From Chloroflexota bacterium (GTDB lineage: Bacteria; Chloroflexota; Dormibacteria; Dormibacterales; Dormibacteraceae): a stretch of 16,055 nucleotides of DNA. Both the position numbers and the translations under genes were made by a program. The stretch is taken from the NCBI GenBank assembly GCA_003446775.1, contig DMCH01000067.1, positions 6,457 through 22,511 on the forward strand. The letters are read 5' to 3'. Of this stretch, positions 6,856-12,841 are shown one piece after another. The number at the start of each line of letters is the position of its first letter. The first letter of the stretch is position 1. Under the pieces are notes generated by a model. That model was not told the origin of the DNA. It made no database searches and was given only the letters and a program-made list of their open reading frames with translations.

Positions 6856-8163
6856 CTAACCCTCAAACGGCAGTAGAAACTCCCTTTCCGCGTCCCACAT
6901 CTCGTCGAAGAGCCGGTCGATCTCCTCGAGCGAGCAGACGGCGGCCGTGAGAGGATCGATCATCAGCGCGTACTTGGCCTTCTGCCGATCGCGCTCGAGG
7001 AGCGCCTCGACGACCAGCTCGTGCACGGCCATGTGCGCGCGGTTCAAGGCGGCGAGCTGCTCGGGTATCCGGCCGAAACGGACCGGCTGCATTCCCTCGG
7101 CGCTGATGCGGCACTCAACCTCCACGCAGCCGCTGTCAGGAAGGTTCTCGATGGCCCCGTCGTTGGTCACGTTCCCGTGGACGCTGGTCGCGCGTCCACA
7201 CTCGATGGCTTCGATGATCCACGACGCGTATTCGTGCCTCGTCGCCTTGGGGACCTCCGCCTCGCCACTCAGCATCGCGTGGATGCGCTCGTCGTTCTCC
7301 GCACGCCAGCGCGGCCAGTTGTTGGCGTAGAAGCCGCTCTCCCCGAGATAGCCGGGGCGGGCGTATTTCGCGACGAGGTCAGGACGCTTGCGGAAGTACG
7401 GGACGTACTCGGAGAAATGTCCGCTGGACTCGGTCACGAACGCGCCGAGGTGCAGCATCACCTCGAAGCGCACTGGGTCCTGCTCGTAGATCTCAGGGTC
7501 GGCGGCTCGCCGGCGGAGCAGCGGGTAGAGATCTTCGCCGTTGCGCTCGAGCTTGGTGAACCAGGCGTTGTGGTTGATACCGGCGCATTTCCAGTCGAGC
7601 TCTTCGTAGGGGACCTGCAGGTAGTCGGCCAGCAGCCTCGATGTGCCCTGGACGCTGTGGCACAGGCCGATGACCGGCAGCCCCGTGGACCGAGCCGCAG
7701 CCAGGGTGAGGATCGACATCGGGTTGGTGTAGTTCAGGACCATGGCCTCGGGCGCCAGCCGGGTGACGTCGGCGACGATGCCGAGCCAGGCCGGCCCGGT
7801 GCGCAAAGCCTTGAAGATGCCGCCCGGCCCGATGGTGTCTCCGATGCATTGATCGACGCCGTAGCGAAGCGGGATGTCGTAGTCGGCGCGCACGTTTTGC
7901 AGGCCGGCGACCTCGATCGAGTTGACGATGTAATTGCTTCCGGCGAGGACCTCGCCGCGGTCGGTGGAGGCCTCCACCGTCCATCGCTTGCCAGACAGGT
8001 CGACCAGCCTTTCGGCGATCTGGCGCGCGAGCTCGAGCCGCTCCGGGTCGATGTCGACGAGAGCGAAGGTCCCTGTGTCCAGGCCATCGACGGCGAGAAT
8101 GTCCGTCATGACCGTGCGCGCGAAGACGGCGCTACCGGCTCCGATCATGGTCACCTTCGGCAT
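6856..8163 (-). CDS. GH4 family glycosidase, alpha-galactosidase (MelA) type
   Basis: NAD- and Mn-dependent glycoside hydrolase using the oxidation/elimination mechanism of GH4. 435 residues, normal for the family. An N-terminal Rossmann fold opens with KVTMIGAGSAVFA (3-15) and has VDIDPERL (36-43). The GH4 signatures are GDTIGPGGIF (108-117), NYTNPMS (144-150), GLCHSVQGTS (166-175; Cys168 is the metal ligand) and GINHNAWF (195-202; His198 metal ligand). The CHSV form of the cysteine motif is the one associated with alpha-galactosidases, whereas CHEV marks alpha-glucosidases and CHGx glucuronidases. The enzyme is cytoplasmic, acting on imported galactosides such as melibiose or raffinose-type sugars. 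ATG 8161-8163 is fixed by the Rossmann start. TAAAAT lies 10 nt upstream and no Shine-Dalgarno site is present, so it probably has its own promoter in the 39-nt gap after the lipoprotein gene. Confidence 0.93.
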   Translation of the reverse strand: MPKVTMIGAGSAVFARTVMTDILAVDGLDTGTFALVDIDPERLELARQIAERLVDLSGKRWTVEASTDRGEVLAGSNYIVNSIEVAGLQNVRADYDIPLRYGVDQCIGDTIGPGGIFKALRTGPAWLGIVADVTRLAPEAMVLNYTNPMSILTLAAARSTGLPVIGLCHSVQGTSRLLADYLQVPYEELDWKCAGINHNAWFTKLERNGEDLYPLLRRRAADPEIYEQDPVRFEVMLHLGAFVTESSGHFSEYVPYFRKRPDLVAKYARPGYLGESGFYANNWPRWRAENDERIHAMLSGEAEVPKATRHEYASWIIEAIECGRATSVHGNVTNDGAIENLPDSGCVEVECRISAEGMQPVRFGRIPEQLAALNRAHMAVHELVVEALLERDRQKAKYALMIDPLTAAVCSLEEIDRLFDEMWDAEREFLLPFEG

Positions 8164-8173
8164 CGCGTATCGA

Positions 8174-8179
8174 ATTTTA
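8174..8179 (-). promoter_or_regulatory. Candidate -10 element (TAAAAT) of the GH4 gene
   Basis: TAAAAT on the minus strand, 10 nt before the ATG, matches TANNNT well. Transcription would start 3-4 nt before the codon, giving an almost leaderless message. No -35 consensus is seen. Confidence 0.45.
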
Positions 8180-8202
8180 GCCGCGCCTGGTAAGCCGTCC
8201 GG

Positions 8203-8601
8203 TCAGGCGCTCACGACGATAGTCACCCGATACACGCCTTCATTGCCCACGCATCTCAGCGCTTCTCCGCAGCTGACCCGAGAGGCTGACACCGTCGCAG
8301 TCCCGGCGGACACGGCCTTGTACCACGCGGTCGTGACTCCGCAGCCCATACCGGGCAGGCAACTCCCAATCGGATCTGGGGTAACGACCTGGTTGCCGAG
8401 CTCCTTGAGAACGAGCGAGTCAGAGCTCTGGTCGAAGGTCCAGTAGGTCGAGTTCAAGGTGAACTTGACCGTATCCCCGACATGGACTTGCACCGACTGT
8501 CCGTTCTTCGAGTCGTCGACCTTCACCTCGGAGAGGTTCTGACCGCAGGCGCCTAGCATGGTCATGACGCAGACTGCGAGAAGTGCGATACAACGGCGCA
8601 T
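8203..8601 (-). CDS. Small secreted lipoprotein, possibly chagasin-like (I42 fold)
   Basis: 132 residues with a type II signal peptide: MRRC, a hydrophobic core, then lipobox LGAC with Cys19 as the lipidated residue, followed by a 110-residue all-beta-looking domain. The pattern VHVGDTVKFTLNSTYWTF, later GCGVTTAWYKAVSAGTATVSAS and a final VYRVTIVV strand, resembles the chagasin/inhibitor-I42 layout: a beta strand with GD, an NPTTGY-like loop, a GxGG-like loop, W-x-F-x-A-x-x-x-G. The key NPTTGY and RPW motifs are degenerate, so protease inhibition is only a guess. Three cysteines besides the lipobox Cys (SCLPGMGC, SCGEALRC region) could form disulfides. It is exported and anchored to the outer face of the membrane. 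It lies 47 nt after the toxin gene, same strand. Function otherwise unknown. Confidence 0.8.
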   Translation of the reverse strand: MRRCIALLAVCVMTMLGACGQNLSEVKVDDSKNGQSVQVHVGDTVKFTLNSTYWTFDQSSDSLVLKELGNQVVTPDPIGSCLPGMGCGVTTAWYKAVSAGTATVSASRVSCGEALRCVGNEGVYRVTIVVSA

Positions 8602-8648
8602 ATGTCGGATAACGGCTCAGCGCGCCGCTGTGTAACGAGTTCTCCGGT

Positions 8649-8942
8649 TCACGTCGATTCGGGCTGCGCGTTCCGACTCCTGGACAGAGGCCGCCAACGC
8701 CGATGCCCCACTCGAGCGACTTCCACGCGACGTTCGCGATCATCGATTCGATACAGGACGCGATAGCCGCCGCGACGCAAAGACCAAATGCCGGCGAACT
8801 CTCCGATTAGGGGCTTCCCGCCTCGTGGATCGTCTTCCAGAGCGGTAAGGGCCGCGACCACCGCCCTTTGAACCCGCTTCGGGAGTTTGCGAATGGACTT
8901 TGCCGCATCGACACTGAGCGTGACCTCGTAGGCATCACTCAT
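8649..8942 (-). CDS. RelE/ParE-type toxin of a type II toxin-antitoxin pair
   Basis: 97 residues with the RelE fold pattern: YEVTLSVDAAKSIRKLPKRV at the N-terminus (strand 1 then helix 1), a second helix with VVAALTALEDDPRGGKPL, then GIWSLRRGGYRVLYRIDDRERRVEVARVGHRR. The Arg61, Arg65 and His80-Arg81 positions correspond to the basic cluster that RelE family members use for mRNA cleavage on the ribosome. The start codon (8940-8942) overlaps the end of the antitoxin gene by 8 nt (ATGAGTGA), giving translational coupling and the usual antitoxin-first order. Expected effect is translation arrest when the antitoxin is degraded. Whether it is active cannot be read from sequence. Confidence 0.92.
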   Translation of the reverse strand: MSDAYEVTLSVDAAKSIRKLPKRVQRAVVAALTALEDDPRGGKPLIGEFAGIWSLRRGGYRVLYRIDDRERRVEVARVGHRRWRPLSRSRNAQPEST

Positions 8943-9207
8943 CGAGGCCGAGGTCGGCCTTCAGTTTCTTCAGGCTTACAGTCCGGCCCGCGTCGAGGTC
9001 GGCGAGACCACGACCCAGCGCAGCCAACTCTCGACGATCGCTAAGGATCGACAGAGTCTCCTCGAGGGCTTCGAGATCGTCGGGGCTGACCAGGACGGCA
9101 ACGGGCCGGCCGTTGCGGGTGATGGTCACGCGGTCGTGCTGCCGGGTAACTCGATCAACAACCTCGGAGAGTCGGTTCTTGACGTCGGCTAGCGGTAGAA
9201 CTTCCAT
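8935..9207 (-). CDS. Phd/YefM-family antitoxin
   Basis: 90 residues. The N-terminal half (MEVLPLADVKNRLSEVVDRV, then RVTITRNGRPVAVLVSPDDL) is the standard Phd/YefM DNA-binding and dimerisation domain. The rest (EALEETLSILSDRRELAAL onward) is the toxin-binding tail. It neutralises the overlapping RelE toxin and should repress its own promoter. The reading frame extends upstream to 9420 but the conserved protein begins at ATG 9205-9207, where CATAAT sits exactly 7 nt upstream; no ribosome binding site is seen. The extension overlaps the alkyltransferase-like gene and is not family sequence. It lies 68 nt downstream of that gene. Confidence 0.92.
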   Translation of the reverse strand: MEVLPLADVKNRLSEVVDRVTRQHDRVTITRNGRPVAVLVSPDDLEALEETLSILSDRRELAALGRGLADLDAGRTVSLKKLKADLGLDE

Positions 9208-9214
9208 GGCTAGA

Positions 9215-9244
9215 ATTATGGCCAGATGATCCCGCAATCGCGGG
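9215..9244 (-). promoter_or_regulatory. Candidate promoter and operator of the toxin-antitoxin pair
   Basis: On the minus strand CATAAT (9215-9220) lies 7 nt before the antitoxin ATG, fitting a leaderless start. A 14-nt inverted repeat, CCCGCaatcGCGGG (9231-9244), lies about 10 nt further upstream, where an autorepressing Phd/YefM protein could bind. It could instead be a remnant terminator of the upstream alkyltransferase-like gene, though no T tract follows. Confidence 0.4.
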
Positions 9245-9275
9245 TGAAGTCGAACGGTAGGTCGCCACCGCACCC

Positions 9276-9578
9276 TCAAGGGATCTTCATGCCGGAGGGC
9301 AGCCGCGCCTGGCGCAGGTCGACGCGGTCGCCGCGCATCGGGACGCCTTCCTGACGTAGCAGGGCGCGCTGTCGCCTTCCCATCGGGATGCTCCCGTCGG
9401 CATGGACGACGCGATGCCACGGGAGGTCTTCGTGTGTGGTGGCGAGAATCCGGCCGACCAGGCGCGGCGCTCTCGGGTCGATGTCGCCGTAGGTGCGGAC
9501 AAACCCAGCCGGAATCGCGCGCACCCGGGCCACGATGCGCGCTGTGCGCTCATCAAGGCCGCCGCTCTTCGCCGGCAT
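9276..9578 (-). CDS. Alkyltransferase-like protein (ATL; MGMT C-terminal fold without the active Cys)
   Basis: 100 residues, the size of a free-standing ATL. The MGMT DNA-binding fold is clear: IPAGFVRTYGDI (Tyr30), APRLVGRIL with Arg39 in the arginine-finger position, then DLPWHRVVHADGSIP and LLRQEGVPMRGDRVDL. The active-site motif PCHR of O6-alkylguanine methyltransferases is replaced by PWHR (Trp54), so it cannot take the alkyl group. ATLs bind O6-alkylguanine, flip it out, and pass the lesion to nucleotide excision repair. ATG at 9576-9578. It lies 36 nt after the DNA ligase stop, same strand, so the two may be co-transcribed. Confidence 0.93.
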   Translation of the reverse strand: MPAKSGGLDERTARIVARVRAIPAGFVRTYGDIDPRAPRLVGRILATTHEDLPWHRVVHADGSIPMGRRQRALLRQEGVPMRGDRVDLRQARLPSGMKIP

Positions 9579-9614
9579 TGCGTCGATATCGTGTGCGAAA
9601 GGGAGATAGTCGCG

Positions 9615-11348
9615 TTAGCGCGGCGAGGTGCGCGCTCTCTGCTGCTCGAACATCTCCCGGATCTCGCGGACGCTCGTGGCGTCCTCGGGCTTCTTGTCCT
9701 CGGTCCGCAGTGAGACGATCCGCGGAAACCGCAGCGCGAATCCCGGCTGGTCCCCAGTCATGCCGGCCGTGTGACGCGGGCTCGGGGTGATCTCGTCGGC
9801 CAATACCTCCACTACGATCGCCGGCTCCAGCCAGGCGTCGGGGACGAAGTTCGAGTTCACCCGCGCCGGCTTCTCGGCGACCTCCAACTTGGCCAGCCGC
9901 TCGTGGATCTCACGCCAGCCCTGGTCGGAAAGGCCGGTGCCGAGCTTGCTGATGGTCACGAACTCGTCCTTGTCGCTGTCGTAGACGCCGGCGAGAAGAG
10001 CGCCCGCGCCGAACTCGGCCCGCTTGCCCTTGCCCCGGTAGGAGCCGAGCAAGACGACGTCGATGGTGTCGTTGAGCTGGCCGCTTGTGTTCCGTTTGAG
10101 CTTCACCCAGTTGAAGTTGCGTGCGCCCGCCTGATAGGGCGAATCGAGTCGCTTGGCCACGACCCCTTCCAGGCCGCGGCTGATGTTGTCCAGCAGCTCA
10201 CGAGTGAGCACGTCCGCCGAATCGGTCCTCGTCAGCGGCGCCGTCAGCAGCGTGTCCGAATCACCGAGCAGCTCGGTAACGATCTGGAAGCGCTGCTCGT
10301 AGGGCAACGGCGTCAGGTCGGATCCGTCGCGGAACATGATGTCGAAGACGAATGCCCGCATCGGCACGCGAGCGGCCATCTCCTCTATCCCCTCCTTGCG
10401 CCGGCGCGCGGTGGTCTCCTGGAACGGGACGTACTCCTCCGACTCGGCGTTGTAAGCGATCGCCTCGCCGTCGAGGATGACGCTCTTGACCTTCAGGCCG
10501 GAGGCGGCGGCGACCAGCTCCGGGAACATCTCGGTCATCGACTCCAGGTTTCTCGAGAAGATGCTCACAGCCTTCGCGTGCTTGTGGATCTGGACGCGTA
10601 AGCCGTCGTACTTTGGCTGCACCCCGACGGTCCCGAGCTTCTTGATCACCGCCTCCGGGTTCGGGAGGCGCTCCGCAAGTTGTGGCCGGAGCGGGTGGCC
10701 GGCCCTGACCTTCAGTGCGTCGAGCCCCTTTTCGCCTTTGTCCCAGAGCGTCCGCGCGATGAGGCCGAGATCGGAGGTGCGGTTGTAGGCCGCCTCCAGG
10801 ACCGGCCGCAGAGACCGGTCGCCTTTCTTCGCGAACGAAAGCGCATCGAGGACGGTCGGGTCGCCGATTCCCAGCCGCATCTTGCCCAGGGTGATGCGCA
10901 CGAGGTGCTTGGCCGAGGTGGCATCAAGGTCGCCGAGCAGGCCGGTGAAGCCGTCGAGCTTCTCCTGCTGGCTGCCCGCACCGCCGGCGGCTGCGATCTG
11001 GGCCAGGCGCTGGTGCACCTCGACGACCGCGGGCGATTTGCGCCGCGAGGCCGGCGCCAGGCGCTGCGCCGTGACGCCGAAGTCACCGGTCTGGCGGTTC
11101 AGCTTGGTCACCTCCTCCTTCGGAACGGAGTAGGCGCCGGCGATGGCGGTGATCAGCAGCTTCTCGCCGAGGCCGATCTCGACGGGCTCGAAAAACGGCG
11201 CCAGCCGGCCCTGGATGAGGTACGTGATCGGCTCAAGCTCGGTCACGGAACAGGCCCGGTACACCTCAGACAAGATGCGGACCAGCTCGTTGCGGCTGCT
11301 CGTGGCCTCCACCTGGTCCAGGCTCGCGGCCAGCTCACTGAACTTCAC
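9615..11348 (-). CDS. ATP-dependent DNA ligase, archaeal/eukaryotic ligase I type
   Basis: 577 residues, close to archaeal replicative-type ligases (about 560-600), so not the short LigD/LigC forms. An N-terminal DNA-binding domain (1-235; includes HLVRITLGKMRLGIGDPTVLDAL) precedes the adenylation domain: motif I QPKYDGLR with nucleophile Lys246, motif III SRNLESMTE (265-273), motif IIIa FVFDIMF (333-339), motif IV EGVVAKR (394-400), motif V WVKLKR (414-419), and OB-fold motif VI around RFPRIVSLRTEDKKPEDA (540-557). All catalytic residues look intact. It seals nicks via ligase-AMP; in bacteria, where NAD-dependent LigA replicates, it usually assists repair. The start is GTG (11346-11348), 12 nt after the stop of the upstream FAD oxidase, suggesting one transcript. 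Confidence 0.95.
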   Translation of the reverse strand: MKFSELAASLDQVEATSSRNELVRILSEVYRACSVTELEPITYLIQGRLAPFFEPVEIGLGEKLLITAIAGAYSVPKEEVTKLNRQTGDFGVTAQRLAPASRRKSPAVVEVHQRLAQIAAAGGAGSQQEKLDGFTGLLGDLDATSAKHLVRITLGKMRLGIGDPTVLDALSFAKKGDRSLRPVLEAAYNRTSDLGLIARTLWDKGEKGLDALKVRAGHPLRPQLAERLPNPEAVIKKLGTVGVQPKYDGLRVQIHKHAKAVSIFSRNLESMTEMFPELVAAASGLKVKSVILDGEAIAYNAESEEYVPFQETTARRRKEGIEEMAARVPMRAFVFDIMFRDGSDLTPLPYEQRFQIVTELLGDSDTLLTAPLTRTDSADVLTRELLDNISRGLEGVVAKRLDSPYQAGARNFNWVKLKRNTSGQLNDTIDVVLLGSYRGKGKRAEFGAGALLAGVYDSDKDEFVTISKLGTGLSDQGWREIHERLAKLEVAEKPARVNSNFVPDAWLEPAIVVEVLADEITPSPRHTAGMTGDQPGFALRFPRIVSLRTEDKKPEDATSVREIREMFEQQRARTSPR

Positions 11349-11360
11349 GGCTGCTCAGCT

Positions 11361-12770
11361 TCAGGCGTGGCGCGACAAGTCGAGCGCGGCCTCGGTCATC
11401 TTGCCGGGGTTCAGGATCCCCAGCGGATCGAGGGCCTTCTTGATCGCCGCCATCACGTTGAGCGCCTCGCCGTGCTCGGCGGCGAGGAACTCGGCCTTTC
11501 CGTAACCGACGCCGTGTTCTCCCGAGCACGTGCCTCCCATCTCGATCGCGCGCGCCACCATCCTCCGATTGATGGCCTGAGCCAGCGCAAGCTCGTCGTC
11601 GCGAGCGGGGTCGAGGAGGAAGCAGACGTGGAAGTTGCCGTCGCCGACGTGGCCGAGAATCGGCGCGACGAGATTCGTCTTGTCGATGTCCGCTTTGGTC
11701 TCGGCGATGCACCGGGCAAGGTTCGAGAGCGGGACGCAAACATCGGTGACCAGGCCCTTGGAGCCAGGACGAAGCGCAAGCCCGGCGTAATACGCCTCAT
11801 GGCGCGCTCGCCACAGGCGGTTGCGGTCTTGCTGAGTGGTCGCGGACTCGACCGATTCAGCGCCGAACTCCCGCGCCAGAGCGGCGACCTCCTCAGCATC
11901 GTGCTTGACGGAACCCTCGCTGCCGTGGAACTCGAAGAGGATCGTGGGCGTCGTCTTGAGCTCGAGGCCGCTGCGACGGTTTACAGCATCGATGTAGATC
12001 TCATCGAGCAGCTCGGCCCTCGCCACGGGAATGCCGAGCTGAATGACCGAGGTCACGCAAGAGACTGCCTGGTCGAGCGCCGGAAAGGAGCACACTGCTG
12101 CGCTCATCGCCTCCGGCAATCCGTAGGTCCGGAGCGTCAGCTCGGTGATGACGCCGAGCGTTCCCTCCGACCCCACGAACAGGCGGGTCAGGTCATAGCC
12201 GGAGGACGATTTACGGGCCCGCGACGCCGTCCTGATGATTCGGCCGTCGCCGAGCACCACCTCGAGGCTGACCACGTTCTCGCGCATCGAGCCATACCGC
12301 ACGGTCGTCGTGCCGGACGCGCGGGTGGCCGCCATTCCGCCCAGTGAGGCGTCGGCGCCCGGATCGATTGGGAAGAACAGGCCGTGCTTGGCCAGCTCCT
12401 TGTTGAGGGCCTCGCGTGTGACTCCGGGTTGGACCGTCACGTCCAGATCCGCAGGCCGGACCTCGATCACACGGTTCATACGGCTCATGTCGAGGCACAG
12501 GCCGCCGTGGACGGCTGCGATGTGGCCCTCGAGGGAGGAGCCGGTTCCAAATGGGATCACAGGGGTGAGGGTCCGCGTACAGGCCCGCATGATCGCAGCC
12601 ACTTCGCCGGTGTTCTCGGGGTATCCCACCATGTCCGGACTCATCGGGCGGTGGTAGGACTCGTCCCGGCCGTGCGCCGCCCTCTCGGCCCCGCTCACGG
12701 ACAGCCGCTCGTCCAGGATCGCCCTCAACTCGGAGGCTATTGCGGAATCGACAGCCACAGGAACTACCAT
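11361..12770 (-). CDS. FAD-linked 2-hydroxyacid oxidase, D-lactate dehydrogenase (LDHD)/GlcD type
   Basis: 469 residues. An N-terminal PCMH-type FAD domain has YPENTGEVAAIMR (50-62), PFGTGSSLEGHI (73-84), the substrate-facing GADASLGGMAATRASGTTT (138-156) and YDLTRLFVGSEGTLGVITE (192-210). The C-terminal FAD-oxidase domain carries GHVGDGNFH (373-381) and CSGEHGVGYGK (415-425), ending in DPLGILNPGK (448-457). The pattern fits respiratory D-lactate dehydrogenases and glycolate oxidase subunit D; D-lactate is slightly favoured by the GTGSSLEGH loop. Electrons would go to quinone or cytochrome. A longer frame reaches 12827, but ATG 12768-12770 is preceded by GGGAG at 8 nt and matches the family N-terminus. 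The gene diverges from the Liv-type importer, with 71 nt between the two starts. No GlcE or GlcF subunit is adjacent, favouring the single-subunit LDHD form. Confidence 0.92.
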   Translation of the reverse strand: MVVPVAVDSAIASELRAILDERLSVSGAERAAHGRDESYHRPMSPDMVGYPENTGEVAAIMRACTRTLTPVIPFGTGSSLEGHIAAVHGGLCLDMSRMNRVIEVRPADLDVTVQPGVTREALNKELAKHGLFFPIDPGADASLGGMAATRASGTTTVRYGSMRENVVSLEVVLGDGRIIRTASRARKSSSGYDLTRLFVGSEGTLGVITELTLRTYGLPEAMSAAVCSFPALDQAVSCVTSVIQLGIPVARAELLDEIYIDAVNRRSGLELKTTPTILFEFHGSEGSVKHDAEEVAALAREFGAESVESATTQQDRNRLWRARHEAYYAGLALRPGSKGLVTDVCVPLSNLARCIAETKADIDKTNLVAPILGHVGDGNFHVCFLLDPARDDELALAQAINRRMVARAIEMGGTCSGEHGVGYGKAEFLAAEHGEALNVMAAIKKALDPLGILNPGKMTEAALDLSRHA

Positions 12771-12775
12771 ATCGT
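12748..12775 (+). promoter_or_regulatory. Candidate promoter of the Liv-type importer operon
   Basis: TCGACA (12748-12753), one mismatch from TTGACA, lies 16 nt before TATCGT (12770-12775). Transcription would begin near 12782 and run through a 60-nt leader. The site overlaps the first codons of the divergent oxidase gene, so the two promoters probably interfere. Confidence 0.4.
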
Positions 12776-12833
12776 GGTCTCCCGGGGGCACCCGGCAGAC
12801 TCCGGTTTCGAGATGGCGTGCAACCAACCACCA

Positions 12834-12840
12834 GGGGAGG
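12834..12840 (+). promoter_or_regulatory. Shine-Dalgarno site that raises a start-codon question
   Basis: GGGGAGG ends 1 nt before the ATG at 12842 but 7 nt before an in-frame TTG at 12848. Spacing favours TTG, codon quality favours ATG. The choice shifts the signal peptide by only two residues. Confidence 0.7.
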
Positions 12841-12841
12841 T

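Noticed and set aside
9208..9420. N-terminal extension of the antitoxin
   Set aside because: It overlaps the alkyltransferase-like gene in another frame and is not part of Phd/YefM proteins, which start at the MEVLPLADVK segment.
10680..12347. A 555-codon plus-strand open frame across the ligase and oxidase genes
   Set aside because: It crosses two genes with fully conserved motifs on the other strand; GC-rich third positions often leave such antisense frames open. The translation has no recognisable domain.
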